Assembly (NCBI GenBank): GCA_045106985.1
Contig: JBGCFQ010000009.1
Span: 62,001-126,000 of the forward strand
From: JAUIET01 sp045106985
GTDB taxonomy: Bacteria > Pseudomonadota > Gammaproteobacteria > Pseudomonadales > JAUIET01
Length of the DNA stretch: 64,000 nt
Reading direction: 5' to 3'
How positions within the stretch are numbered: the stretch's first letter is position 1; each line of letters starts with the position of its first letter. Shown piece after piece: positions 10,817-20,255 of this stretch. The position numbers were made by a program, and so were the translations under genes. The notes beneath the pieces are model-generated. The model did no database searches and was not told the DNA's origin. It was given only the letters and a program-made list of their open reading frames with translations.

Positions 10817-11827
10817 CTAGCGGTATTCCAACCCTAACAGTACAGTGAAGTCAGGCGCTGTTCGAACAGCAATGTCTTCACTCATCGCAATGTTCATTAT
10901 CCATCTCTTTGACAGACGAAGTCCTGCACCAAAGCTGAACTGAACCGACGTAGAGCCCAAAGCTTTAATATTGGTGTCATACAGGGCCGTATGCGCTTCA
11001 AGCTGCAACTTCACTGTTAACCAATCCTTGAACAGTCGACGAGCCAGCGTTGCATTTGCGTAGAAGACAGTATTTTTTTGCAGCTCAGGCAGCAGGTCTG
11101 AGTCACCCGGGAAGAGTATGCCTGCACCGGCATTAAAGTGCGCATCCACAGCAGATAACAATTGCGAGTTTGCGTACAGCCCACCAATGGCCACATCAAC
11201 TGAACCCGAGCCCAATAACTCATCAGAATCACCACTGGGAACCTCCACTCGCAATTGGCCCGTCAATCGACTGGTACCGGCATCGTGCAGCTTGTATTGT
11301 GCTAGTAGAGCAATGTCACCAAGACCTGTGGCTGAACTGTTCAGATCAATGCTGCCATTAGGCGTACTTATACTGTAGCGCAATTGATCGCGAGCAAATT
11401 CGTCTCGACGACCATTAGGGAATCCGAAGGTTCGATGCCAGCCTTCTACAAAACTGTCCATAAAACCGGTCTGATGACTCAGCAACGGCAACTCAGCACC
11501 GATCACTAGCCTATCGCTGAGTGCGCGGCGATATGAAAGAGTGACAGAACTGCTCTCTCCGTCAATAAACGCTCGCTCCGGCCCTTCATCGTCTACGATA
11601 AACAAGCTGCTGTGTTCAAGGGTCAACCTAAGTTTCGAATCACCTGACGACAAACGAATAGCGCTTTCGGCGGCAGGCAAACCCAAGGTACGAATAATAG
11701 GTGTGCGATTTGCCGTTGGTATGGCTGAATGATCCAACGCCGTTACGCGAGCACTAAACGTGCAAATCAACAAAGCGAGCATGGAGAACGACGCAGCGAA
11801 ACCTGCGCGCAGACTGCATTTTTTCAT
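10817..11827 (-). CDS. DUF3187 family outer-membrane-type protein
   Basis: From ATG 11827 (MKKCSLRAG) the protein is 336 residues with a signal peptide ending near residue 30. The rest is a run of alternating polar/hydrophobic strands of about 10 residues, as in a beta-barrel. The segment with DGESSSVTLSYRRAL and the later FVEGWHRTFGFPNGRR fit the DUF3187 family found in marine gammaproteobacteria. It ends in a hydrophobic/aromatic strand (VLLGLEYR), typical of outer-membrane insertion signals. No partner gene is evident. The function is unknown. It is tail-to-tail with recG. Confidence 0.7.
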   Translation of the reverse strand: MKKCSLRAGFAASFSMLALLICTFSARVTALDHSAIPTANRTPIIRTLGLPAAESAIRLSSGDSKLRLTLEHSSLFIVDDEGPERAFIDGESSSVTLSYRRALSDRLVIGAELPLLSHQTGFMDSFVEGWHRTFGFPNGRRDEFARDQLRYSISTPNGSIDLNSSATGLGDIALLAQYKLHDAGTSRLTGQLRVEVPSGDSDELLGSGSVDVAIGGLYANSQLLSAVDAHFNAGAGILFPGDSDLLPELQKNTVFYANATLARRLFKDWLTVKLQLEAHTALYDTNIKALGSTSVQFSFGAGLRLSKRWIMNIAMSEDIAVRTAPDFTVLLGLEYR

Positions 11828-11909
11828 TGAATAAGTTCCATCTAGCAACACTTAGAAATGTACCATAGTTGGCAGCTTCTCTTTCGCAAAACATTAGTAG
11901 GTATTTTAC

Positions 11910-12917
11910 TTGGATCCGGTAACACAGGGCGCGCTTGGCGCTGCAGCCGCACAAAGCTTCGCCAATGGTAAACGCAGTTCGGCGGCAATGCTGGCTGGGT
12001 GGCTCGGCGGTATGGCGGCAGATCTTGATGTACTTATTCGCTCCTCCAGTGATCCTTTATTGTTTCTGGAATACCATCGCCACTTCACGCACTCCCTACT
12101 ATTTATTCCAGTTGGCGGTTTGCTTGTCGCGCTGTTTGTTCATTTCTGCATAGGACGCAGACGGCAATGGACTTTTATCAGCACATTGGGCTTTTGCACT
12201 GCCGGTTACGCCACCCACGCTTTGTTGGATGGCTGCACATCGTATGGAACAATGTTGCTGTGGCCGTTTTCAAACACGCGTTACGCTTGGGATACCATCT
12301 CGATTATTGACCCGCTCTTTACTCTCCCCATTATTGCTCTGCTCGTTGTGTCAGTCCGTCGACGCAACCCTTGGCCAGCGCGTGTTGGTCTGTGTTGGGC
12401 TTTGATGTATGTGAACATCGGGTTTTTTCAGCACGACCGTGCTTTGCAGGCAGGCTTGGAGCTTGCCCAGAGCCGCGGTCATTCGCCACTGCGTTTGGAG
12501 GCAAAACCAGGCTTTGCTAATTTATTGCTATTCAAAACTATCTATCGCACCGATTCTCACTTTTACGTCGATGCCGTTAGAGTAGCTCTCGATTCAAAAC
12601 ACTACACTGGAGATTCAATTGCTATCCTGAATCGCCAACGCGATTTACCGTGGTTGGCCGACGGCTCCCAACAAGCCGAAGACCTTAAGCGCTTCGAGTG
12701 GTTTTCAGATGGCTATGTTGCATTGCACCCAACGATAAATGATGAGGTCATCGATATACGCTACTCCATGCTGCCGCAGCATATCGATCCACTATGGGGC
12801 ATAGCACTAAGTCCTGCGGCGACGTCGCTGCAACACGCGGCCTATGTTACCCACCGTGAAAGCACAGCTGAACTCATACACACTTATTGGCAGATGATTC
12901 TTGGCCGAAACTTATAA
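11910..12917 (+). CDS. DUF457/YdjM-like membrane metal-dependent hydrolase
   Basis: The 335-residue protein opens MDPVTQGALGAA, the characteristic start of this family. Likely metal ligands are present: D38/D40 in AADLDV, H56/H58/H61 in YHRHFTHS, and H103/D107 in THALLDG. Four or so membrane helices lie between residues 62 and 185, and a soluble C-terminal part of about 140 residues follows. The only fitting start is TTG 11910, behind a weak AGTAGG. Its substrate is unknown. Its stop codon shares the six bases TTATAA with the stop of the opposing cytochrome gene. Confidence 0.75.
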   Translation: MDPVTQGALGAAAAQSFANGKRSSAAMLAGWLGGMAADLDVLIRSSSDPLLFLEYHRHFTHSLLFIPVGGLLVALFVHFCIGRRRQWTFISTLGFCTAGYATHALLDGCTSYGTMLLWPFSNTRYAWDTISIIDPLFTLPIIALLVVSVRRRNPWPARVGLCWALMYVNIGFFQHDRALQAGLELAQSRGHSPLRLEAKPGFANLLLFKTIYRTDSHFYVDAVRVALDSKHYTGDSIAILNRQRDLPWLADGSQQAEDLKRFEWFSDGYVALHPTINDEVIDIRYSMLPQHIDPLWGIALSPAATSLQHAAYVTHRESTAELIHTYWQMILGRNL

Positions 12918-15146
12918 GGTTTTAAGAAACTCCAGCAACTCCATTCGCTCAGGATCACACAGCATATCCAGCGCTTGATCAGAGCCCGGTTGCGGCGTAA
13001 AGCCGGCGGCATACTCATGGCCGGTATTCAGGTTACCCGCTAAGGCTGTATTGAAAAGCTGGCTTTGGCTGTTTGGATCGTGGTTGGATACAAATCCGAC
13101 CTTTTCCGGGTCAAATTCTCTGCTACCCACGTAAAAGCTGGTTGGGCGACGCTTGCCGTCTTGACAGGCGTCTTTTGATTCACGCGTCTCGTCGATAAAT
13201 GTCGGCAACATCAGATCGTACAATGTGGGTACCGAACCGTTGTGCAGGTAGGGTGCCGTAGCCCAGATGCCATTCAGCGGTCGGGCCTTGTAGGCACGCA
13301 AGGATGCGTAAGGATCGGCTGTGGTATCGGGTTCATAGTCGCCGCTTTTTATGCTGGGCTTTAGATCGTTATTAAAGAAAGATGCTGCCACCAGATAAAC
13401 CTGATCGGCAATTCTGCGAGGCAGCCATTTATCCTGATCAGGCGTTCCTATAACACCGGCCGTTACCGACGTTAGTATTTGCCGAACCGGTGCTATGTTT
13501 CCGACAATCAGTTGGCCAACATCCGAACCCTGGTAAGTTTGGCCTATGTTTCCAGAACGTCCTTTGTATTGCGTTGCATTCATCGCCATCGCAGGGTCTG
13601 TATTAATCCTGTCTAGCTTGAGCATTTTTGAAGTAATTTTTCGATCCCAAGCCGTTCGGTCAATCAGTTCATGGCAGGAGGAGCAATACTGAATGTAGTG
13701 CACACGTCCACGTGCAGCCTTAGCCCGATCAATGCTGCCAAATACCGACTCATCCCATACAGGACTTGTTAGGCTTTTAAGCTGAGATTCCATTCGTGAC
13801 AGATTGACCCCATTCACCGAGCTTCGAAACGCTATTGGATGACGCTTCAACTGTTGCCCGCTAATCATCGCCGCCGGACTGAATTTTCTGTACCAGGAAT
13901 CATCCTCGGCCCACTCCAAGCTCGCAAACACTCCAATCACCTGCCCCGTATTACGCCCCAACGCCCCTACGCCTGCGTTGGGTTGTAGGCCATTCCACTG
14001 AACGTAGTCCGTTTGCGCAACACCCCAAAGATAGGGATAGCTGACAGGCGCATTAGCTTCATTGAAGAAATGTTCGAAAACATTTTGTAGTTCAGGATTA
14101 GACAAGCCAGGCAGTCCCTGCTCCTCACTTTTAAGCATTGCGACCATTTTTTCAAAACCATCGCGACCCAGAATGGTTGGGTTCAGTTCAGCGGTTATCG
14201 TTTCAATGGCGTCGTCATCTACTAAACGATGACCGTCTGCATCTACGGCTAGGGCCAGCAACTCAGCGGTTTGTTGACGGTTCACTATGTGCTGCAATAC
14301 GCGATTGTATATTCGCCCAAAAGCATCAAGTCGAGCAAAACCATAATCAAGCTCGCTTTCATTAATTTGGTTATATTGTCGCGTTCGCTCTGCCCATAAT
14401 TTCAGGTCAGCATTAACATCCTCTGCACTGGTATAACTTCGTCCCCCGCTGAACACACGCCACCAGCTATTTAACTCAAGCACTTTGTCTACGAATCGTT
14501 GCTGCTTTTCCTTATTTTCAATCGTGTCTTGTAATGCGTGGTATAAGGCTTCAAGAAACCCGTCCAGATCGGCCATGGCCGGCCCGCCCTCTATACGCAC
14601 TGCTTTGCCCCGGTAATTTACCTGGCCTGTATGACAGGTTGCGCAATTAAAGCCGAGATAGTCTTTGCCTAAATAGCTGTCACGCACAAAACCTACAGGC
14701 AAACCGTTCGGATTAAACAGAGTTTCCTTTTGCAGCAAGTATCGAAACTGATCCAAATGTGCGTCGTCACGAAAGAAACGCAATGATTCCGAGTTGGACT
14801 CTAGCTGTTCGAGAGCAAGGAAGAAATCATAGGGTATTACGTTAGAACCCTGAGTTACGTTGTAATACCAAAGACTTTGGGCTTGGCTCCAACCCTGATC
14901 GAGATAACTAGGTACCTGATGCGCATCATTGAATGCTGTTTGCTGGACAGCTACTGCACCGCGGTCAGGGTCTCTATCGGCATTTTGGTAGACTTTACCG
15001 ATACCAAGCACTACGAGGGTAGGCATTAAAGCAAGTAGTAATAAAAAACTAGCCAGCAAAGCCATGGCTTTTAGCCAAGACCACCATCCTAGCTGGCGAG
15101 GGCCAGTTTTTACGTGTCGATACTTGCGGCTAATGGTGTTTTTCAT
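12912..15146 (-). CDS. Membrane-anchored diheme cytochrome c, RoxA/peroxidase-like
   Basis: From ATG 15146 (Shine-Dalgarno GGAGAG) the protein is 744 residues. It has a basic N terminus, one membrane helix (about residues 18-45), and two c-type heme sites, CATCH at 168-172 and CSSCH at 488-492. A C-terminal segment with TAPYLHNGSVPTLYDL is typical of the diheme peroxidase/rubber-oxygenase (RoxA/RoxB) superfamily. It probably faces the periplasm. Family members include peroxidases and dioxygenases of unsaturated polymers, and the sequence alone does not decide between them. It is the last gene of a minus-strand run starting with the rubredoxin-reductase fusion, 46 bp after the secreted helical protein. 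Confidence 0.72.
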   Translation of the reverse strand: MKNTISRKYRHVKTGPRQLGWWSWLKAMALLASFLLLLALMPTLVVLGIGKVYQNADRDPDRGAVAVQQTAFNDAHQVPSYLDQGWSQAQSLWYYNVTQGSNVIPYDFFLALEQLESNSESLRFFRDDAHLDQFRYLLQKETLFNPNGLPVGFVRDSYLGKDYLGFNCATCHTGQVNYRGKAVRIEGGPAMADLDGFLEALYHALQDTIENKEKQQRFVDKVLELNSWWRVFSGGRSYTSAEDVNADLKLWAERTRQYNQINESELDYGFARLDAFGRIYNRVLQHIVNRQQTAELLALAVDADGHRLVDDDAIETITAELNPTILGRDGFEKMVAMLKSEEQGLPGLSNPELQNVFEHFFNEANAPVSYPYLWGVAQTDYVQWNGLQPNAGVGALGRNTGQVIGVFASLEWAEDDSWYRKFSPAAMISGQQLKRHPIAFRSSVNGVNLSRMESQLKSLTSPVWDESVFGSIDRAKAARGRVHYIQYCSSCHELIDRTAWDRKITSKMLKLDRINTDPAMAMNATQYKGRSGNIGQTYQGSDVGQLIVGNIAPVRQILTSVTAGVIGTPDQDKWLPRRIADQVYLVAASFFNNDLKPSIKSGDYEPDTTADPYASLRAYKARPLNGIWATAPYLHNGSVPTLYDLMLPTFIDETRESKDACQDGKRRPTSFYVGSREFDPEKVGFVSNHDPNSQSQLFNTALAGNLNTGHEYAAGFTPQPGSDQALDMLCDPERMELLEFLKTL

Positions 15147-15192
15147 GCGCTCTCTCCCTGACGCTGCAACTCTAACAACTCTTTTTTTGGTT

Positions 15193-16029
15193 CTATTGGT
15201 CCAAGTCTTGAGTCGGCAACTCTTCTGCCTGTTGCAACGATTCAAGCATAGGCTTACGCCGCTGTCGCAATAATTTTCTCAAGGTCTGCAGGCTGGTCTG
15301 CATAAACCACTGTAAGTTTCTGTCTGACCAACGCTCCGCATACTCCTGCAAAGTCTCATCTCTGATGAAACGATAAGCAAACGCCAGATACGGATCAGCC
15401 TGTATTGCAAACTGGGAAGCATAGTCTTTTTCTATATTACTGCGCCACAGCTTAACGCCTTCCCCGTCGTTTCTACTGATCCATTCACCGCTTATTTGAT
15501 CCAAAGCCACTGCTGTGTCTACTTCTGCGAACGACTGTAATATGGCACTAATTTCAGGCCCAAAATCTGACTGATGACAATTTCTCAACAAGGCCAAACG
15601 CTCCGCAGAAACAGGATTGTTAGGGAGATAGTTTGCCAATTTTTGCTGTTGCTGAGGTGAGTGGCCAATACGCTCAAAGCGACGAAATTTTTGAATGGTG
15701 TCGGTGCGCAACGTTTTCAGTACTGGGGCGATAGAGTTTTGATCCAAGCCTCTACGAAACTCGTTTTTAAGCTCCTCTAACACCTGTTCACTCCGGTAGG
15801 AAGCAATGGCTGCAGTCAGGCGCTCAACTTGCGCCTCACTCAATTGATAGTGACTGATCTGCCGCTCCAGACTTAGCGAATAGGCCAGCTCTAATTGCTC
15901 TATCGCACTCTTCAGGCCAGACAAGGTTAGAAGGTCGTCAATTGCTTGCTCGCTGGCGTCATCAGCTCGACTGACAGCAACAGTGAGCAACATAAAGCAG
16001 GCCAAGAGTAAGCGCAGATACAATCGCAT
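15193..16029 (-). CDS. Secreted helical protein of unknown function
   Basis: The 278-residue protein starts at ATG 16029 with a signal peptide (RLLLACFMLLTVAVSRA, cleavage near residue 22). The mature part is almost wholly helical, rich in Gln, Arg, Glu and Leu. It begins with a short repeat region (LLTLSGLKSAIEQLE) that recalls DUF2059-type proteins, but I do not assign it. There are no catalytic motifs and a single Cys in the mature part. It sits directly upstream of the diheme cytochrome and downstream of the symporter (40 bp), so it may assist the cytochrome in the periplasm. That link is inference. Confidence 0.6.
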   Translation of the reverse strand: MRLYLRLLLACFMLLTVAVSRADDASEQAIDDLLTLSGLKSAIEQLELAYSLSLERQISHYQLSEAQVERLTAAIASYRSEQVLEELKNEFRRGLDQNSIAPVLKTLRTDTIQKFRRFERIGHSPQQQQKLANYLPNNPVSAERLALLRNCHQSDFGPEISAILQSFAEVDTAVALDQISGEWISRNDGEGVKLWRSNIEKDYASQFAIQADPYLAFAYRFIRDETLQEYAERWSDRNLQWFMQTSLQTLRKLLRQRRKPMLESLQQAEELPTQDLDQ

Positions 16030-16069
16030 TTAGACCAGTACTTCCATAACGCTACTATTCAGCCTAACG

Positions 16070-17362
16070 CTATTTGGCTTCGCCAGCAGCAAGTTGCTGG
16101 CTAGGCGTATTGTATATAGCGTCGTCAATCTGCCCTTCTGAACGAGCCACTACACAAGAAACCGATGCGTCACCAGTGACGTTTACAGCGGTACGCAACA
16201 TATCCAGCAGCCGGTCAACGCCAATGATTAAAGCAATGCCTTCTACCGGCAGATTAACCTGCTGCAATACCATCGCAAGCATAATCAAGCCTACGCCCGG
16301 CACGCCCGCAGTGCCTATAGAGGCTAAAGTTGCTGTTGCGATAACGGCGAGATAACCGCTTAGGCCAATATCGATTCCATAAGCTTGGGCAATGAAAGCC
16401 GTAGCCACGCCCTGCATAATGGCGGTACCGTCCATATTAATCGTCGCACCAAGAGGTACCGTGAATGAGGCTACGGAGTTATCAACGCCTAAGCGATTCT
16501 CTACGGTGTTTAGAGTTATCGGCATGGTGGCATTACTAGACGCCGTGCTAAACGCAAACAGCTGTACCGGCCGCATTTTCTTAAGGAAGGTAATCGGGTT
16601 TAGTCGTGCCAATACACTGACCAAACTGCCGTACACGAGAACAGCGTGCGCTATGAGCACGCCGGCAACGGTTAGAAAATACCAGGCTAAGGTGCCTAGA
16701 ATATCAACACCGATTTCTGCAAAAAGCGAGGCCAACAAACAAAACACGCCATAGGGTGCGAGCTTCATCAGTATGTCAACCATACTCATAATGACTTCAT
16801 TTAAGTCATCGAAGAAAGTACGAATTTTTACTCCGGCCTCACCCGCCTTGCTCACGGCCAAACCAAACAGCATCGCAAATACGATAATTTGCAGCATATT
16901 GCCGTTGGCCATCGCTTCTACGGGATTGCTTGGGAAAATATCAATAATCACCTGCTTTAAAGGTGGCGCTTCCTTTGCGACATACTGGCTGTCGGTTGAC
17001 AGTTCAATGCCTACCCCTGGCTGAATGATCAGCGCGGCTGTCAATGCCAGCGTGATGGCAATGGCCGTAGTCATCAGGTAAAGCCCAAGTGTTTTACCCG
17101 CAATCGCGCCCATGCGAGAATTTTCAGCGCCTAAACCGCTGCAACCACACACCAGTGATACAAACACCATAGGTACAACTAACACCTTAAGGGAGGCGAT
17201 AAATACTTTGCCGACGACCTCAAAAAGGCCGCCGGTAAGATAGGCGGAGATAAAGCTTGCTGTGCTGCTGTCTGCACCCAAACCGCGGATCGCAAAATGC
17301 AGACCTATACCTACGACCAGACCTGCCAGCATGGCAGTGAGTATGCGGGCGGTCAGGCTCAT
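16070..17362 (-). CDS. Dicarboxylate/amino acid:cation symporter (DAACS family)
   Basis: From ATG 17362, behind AAAGGA, the protein is 430 residues. It has about eight membrane helices and the two re-entrant hairpin signatures of the GltP/DctA family: a Ser-rich segment AFSTASSNATMP and the NMDGTA motif, followed by GVPGVGLIML and the substrate-site stretch DRLLDMLRTAVNVTGDA. Relatives take up glutamate, aspartate, succinate, fumarate or malate with Na+ or H+. The exact substrate cannot be read here. It starts 22 bp after the stop of the rubredoxin-reductase fusion, so the two are very likely cotranscribed. Confidence 0.9.
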   Translation of the reverse strand: MSLTARILTAMLAGLVVGIGLHFAIRGLGADSSTASFISAYLTGGLFEVVGKVFIASLKVLVVPMVFVSLVCGCSGLGAENSRMGAIAGKTLGLYLMTTAIAITLALTAALIIQPGVGIELSTDSQYVAKEAPPLKQVIIDIFPSNPVEAMANGNMLQIIVFAMLFGLAVSKAGEAGVKIRTFFDDLNEVIMSMVDILMKLAPYGVFCLLASLFAEIGVDILGTLAWYFLTVAGVLIAHAVLVYGSLVSVLARLNPITFLKKMRPVQLFAFSTASSNATMPITLNTVENRLGVDNSVASFTVPLGATINMDGTAIMQGVATAFIAQAYGIDIGLSGYLAVIATATLASIGTAGVPGVGLIMLAMVLQQVNLPVEGIALIIGVDRLLDMLRTAVNVTGDASVSCVVARSEGQIDDAIYNTPSQQLAAGEAK

Positions 17363-17384
17363 AGTGTTTCCTTTTTGGAGAGTT

Positions 17385-18755
17385 CTAAAACAGCGGCGGC
17401 AACATTTTTTGTAATCGCAACTTTTCTTTAATGCCAGTAGCACCGGTTAGGGCAAACCCCAATAGCTGGCCACTTGGATCTTTGAATTCCGCAACCACGT
17501 CATCACCATTGGCATCAATTGTCCAATCACCTGCGGCGTCGCGAGGTGGCGGTGAAACAACCACAGGGCACGCCGGCGTTTTTATCGTCACTGGCATTGC
17601 AGGATAGGCAACTTCAGTCGGCTCACCTGCTAAGGTTTTGCCTAAGGCTCTAGCCGCTGCCATTAGTGGCGCAACATAGAATAAAACGTGACCTTCGACT
17701 TCAGCGCAATCGCCCAGCGTATAGACATTCTGGGCGCTGGTCTGCAGTAATTTGTCAGCAACAATACCGCGATTGCAGCTTATGCCTGCAGCTTGCGCTA
17801 ACTCAATTCGAGGCCGAACACCCACTGCTGAAACCGCCAGGTCTGCTTTGATCTCTGAGCCGTCGTCCAGAACGCCAATAACACCACCTTCGGGATTTCG
17901 GTTTATCGCTTTTACGAGACGTCCAAAGTGGAATGTCGCTCCCATGCTCTCAAGAGCAGCCTGCACAGCCTTACCGGCAACTTCAGGTAACAGCGTTGGC
18001 AAACTATAGCCTAGCGGATCTACTGCTTCGATTTCAAAGCCGCCATTGGCCAGGTCATTGGTAAATTCACTGCCAATCAGGCCACTGCCAATAATGAGCA
18101 GTTTCTTGGCCTCACTCTTCTTAACTGCTGTTCTAAAGTCGCTGTAGTCCAGCAAATCATTGACTGAATACACCAGCTCTAGACCATCACCTTCTAGTGG
18201 TGGGCGAATAACGTCGGCACCCCAGGCTAAAACTAACTTGCTGTACGACACTGAGGTCGACTCTCCTACCTTTATCTCCTGTTTAACCGTATCAATATGG
18301 GTAAGATGCGCGAAAGTCCAAACACTGGCCTTCAATTGCAACGCCATTTTGCCGGCATCGGCCATCGCCAAGTCATCGGCGGTGGTGTTTTTCGTGTACC
18401 CAGTGGACAGCATGGGTTTGGAATACGAACGCCCATCGTCAGATGTGATCAGTATGAGCTGAGTGTCCTGGTCGTGTTTTCTAAATTCACGCGCTAAGTT
18501 ATAGCCTGCTAAGCCTGTGCCAATGATGACCACGGGGCGCGCGATGTCTACCGGCTCTTCTTCTTCATGATGGGGAGCGTCGGAGGTTTCGCTCACTTCG
18601 ATCATTTCGAAGTCTTCCTTACCTACGCCACAATCAGGGCAAAGCCAATCTTCGGGAACATCTTCCCAGCGCGTACCTGGCTCTATGCCGTCTTCTGGCC
18701 AGCCTTTGGCTTCATCGTAAACCCAGCCACAGACTATACATTCCCACTTTTTCAT
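17385..18755 (-). CDS. Rubredoxin/rubredoxin-NAD(+) reductase fusion
   Basis: The 456-residue protein joins two proteins that are separate in Pseudomonas. Residues 1-53 are a rubredoxin with all four iron ligands (C6, C9, C39, C42; ECIVCGW and LCPDCGVG). A Glu-rich linker (about 55-72) leads to an FAD/NAD(P) reductase: FAD site VVIIGTGLAG (75-84), NAD site LLIIGSGLIG, and the second FAD motif VYTLGDCAEV. Rubredoxin reductase passes electrons from NADH to rubredoxin, which serves alkane hydroxylases or oxygen/peroxide detoxification. No AlkB is in the window. It starts at ATG 18755, is divergent from ubiA, and leads a probable operon with the symporter. Confidence 0.93.
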   Translation of the reverse strand: MKKWECIVCGWVYDEAKGWPEDGIEPGTRWEDVPEDWLCPDCGVGKEDFEMIEVSETSDAPHHEEEEPVDIARPVVIIGTGLAGYNLAREFRKHDQDTQLILITSDDGRSYSKPMLSTGYTKNTTADDLAMADAGKMALQLKASVWTFAHLTHIDTVKQEIKVGESTSVSYSKLVLAWGADVIRPPLEGDGLELVYSVNDLLDYSDFRTAVKKSEAKKLLIIGSGLIGSEFTNDLANGGFEIEAVDPLGYSLPTLLPEVAGKAVQAALESMGATFHFGRLVKAINRNPEGGVIGVLDDGSEIKADLAVSAVGVRPRIELAQAAGISCNRGIVADKLLQTSAQNVYTLGDCAEVEGHVLFYVAPLMAAARALGKTLAGEPTEVAYPAMPVTIKTPACPVVVSPPPRDAAGDWTIDANGDDVVAEFKDPSGQLLGFALTGATGIKEKLRLQKMLPPLF

Positions 18756-18863
18756 TACCCTACCTCTTTAAGAGCCAACACGTTACCATTGGGTACGTGT
18801 GTTCATGCTAACCACCCATTTTAAACCGTCGACACTAAGGCAGCAATTACCAACTTCCCTATC

Positions 18864-19745
18864 ATGGCATTAACTACTTTATTCGACCAACCCGGCAAAT
18901 TCGGCGCTTGCCTGCGTTTGATGAGGGTCGACCGACCCATTGGCACTTATCTGCTGCTATGGCCAACGCTTATGGCGCTGTTATTGGCCACTGAAGCTTG
19001 GCCAGATCTAAAAAATGTACTGATTTTCATAGCCGGTACCTTTCTAATGCGCTCAGCGGGCTGCGTCATCAATGACTATGCTGATCGAGATTTCGACGGT
19101 GATGTGGAGCGAACCGAGGGTAGGCCACTGGCAACCGGCGAGCTACAGGCTAGCGACGCGCTCAAATTAGCGGCAGGTTTAAGCGTATTAGCATTCGGCT
19201 TAGTGCTACTCACCAATATTCAGACTATTTTACTGTCATTGGCAGCGGTGATGGTCGCTGCCCTGTACCCCTTTATGAAACGGGTCACGCAGTGGCCTCA
19301 GCTGGTACTCGGTATCGCTTTTTCGTTCGGCATTCCGATGGCTTTTACGGCAGAAGGTGCCCCTTTGACACAAATAGTTTGGCTGTTGTTTTCAGCCAAC
19401 GTGTTATGGACGATTGCCTTCGACACTTTTTATGCAATGGTTGATCGGGAGGACGATCTGCGCATTGGGATCAAATCAACCGCAATACTGTTTGGCCGCT
19501 ACGACCGTCTGATAACGGCCGCGTTGCAGGTTGCGGTTCTGGGCTTGTTACTTGCATTGGCTGAGGTGGCCCAACTGCATTGGCCCTTTTATCTCGGCGT
19601 TGGCGTTTCCGCGCTTATGTTCATTTATCAACAAAGACTGCTTGCCTCGCGTGTGAGCGCTAATTACTTCAAAGCCTTTCTGCACAACCATTGGGTTGGG
19701 GCGTGTTGGTTTGTGTCCCTGGTTGTAGAGCGAGTCTTGTTTTAA
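18864..19745 (+). CDS. ubiA: 4-hydroxybenzoate polyprenyltransferase
   Basis: UbiA attaches the polyprenyl tail to 4-hydroxybenzoate in ubiquinone synthesis at the inner membrane. The 293-residue protein has the family start (RLMRVDRPIGTYLLLWP), the first Asp-rich motif NDYADRDFDGDVERT (70-84), the second DREDDLRIGIKSTA, and about eight membrane helices. It starts at ATG 18864. The usual partner ubiC (chorismate lyase) is not beside it. The rubredoxin system lies on its other side, as in Pseudomonas. Confidence 0.95.
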   Translation: MALTTLFDQPGKFGACLRLMRVDRPIGTYLLLWPTLMALLLATEAWPDLKNVLIFIAGTFLMRSAGCVINDYADRDFDGDVERTEGRPLATGELQASDALKLAAGLSVLAFGLVLLTNIQTILLSLAAVMVAALYPFMKRVTQWPQLVLGIAFSFGIPMAFTAEGAPLTQIVWLLFSANVLWTIAFDTFYAMVDREDDLRIGIKSTAILFGRYDRLITAALQVAVLGLLLALAEVAQLHWPFYLGVGVSALMFIYQQRLLASRVSANYFKAFLHNHWVGACWFVSLVVERVLF

Positions 19746-19790
19746 TATTCAGTCGCGTGCATCAAGCAGTCTTCAAACAAGTGGGAAATT

Positions 19791-20255
19791 ATGGAAGAAA
19801 ATACAAAACCTATTCCGGAAGAAAATCATGCGTTGATCGAAGCGCAAATGTTCGGCGTTCTGACCACGATTCGCGCCAAAGATGGTCTGCTGTCGACCAA
19901 CCCAGTAAGTTACACTTGGGAAGACCAGCTAATAAAAATAACAACTCTAAAAAGCCGAATGAAGTACAAGAATATTGTTAGCGATCCGCGCGTTGCCTTT
20001 TGTATCCAGTCAGCGACAAACATCATGGATTATCTTGAGCTTAGAGGGCATGCAACTATAGAAGACGACCCTGACGCTACTTTAGTACACAAACAGTTTA
20101 TGCACGCCTACGGCGAGGCGCCTCCAGAAGACATGGATCCACCGGGCGCAGAGCGAGTCATTATCACTATTCATCCGCAACAGATTTCATCGCCGACACT
20201 TTACGGCGGGCGTTTTGACGATGACGGCAGCAAAACACGAAATACGCTAGATTGA
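19791..20255 (+). CDS. Pyridoxamine 5'-phosphate oxidase-fold (PPOX class) protein
   Basis: The 154-residue protein has the split beta-barrel pattern of flavin/F420/heme-binding PPOX proteins: GVLTTIRAKDGLLSTNPV, then KITTLKSRMKYKNIVSDPRVAFCI, and YLELRGHATIEDDP. Proteins of this class bind FMN, F420 or biliverdin and reduce diverse substrates; none can be named here. It overlaps the next gene by one base (TGATG), so the two are translationally coupled. It starts at ATG 19791. Confidence 0.75.
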   Translation: MEENTKPIPEENHALIEAQMFGVLTTIRAKDGLLSTNPVSYTWEDQLIKITTLKSRMKYKNIVSDPRVAFCIQSATNIMDYLELRGHATIEDDPDATLVHKQFMHAYGEAPPEDMDPPGAERVIITIHPQQISSPTLYGGRFDDDGSKTRNTLD

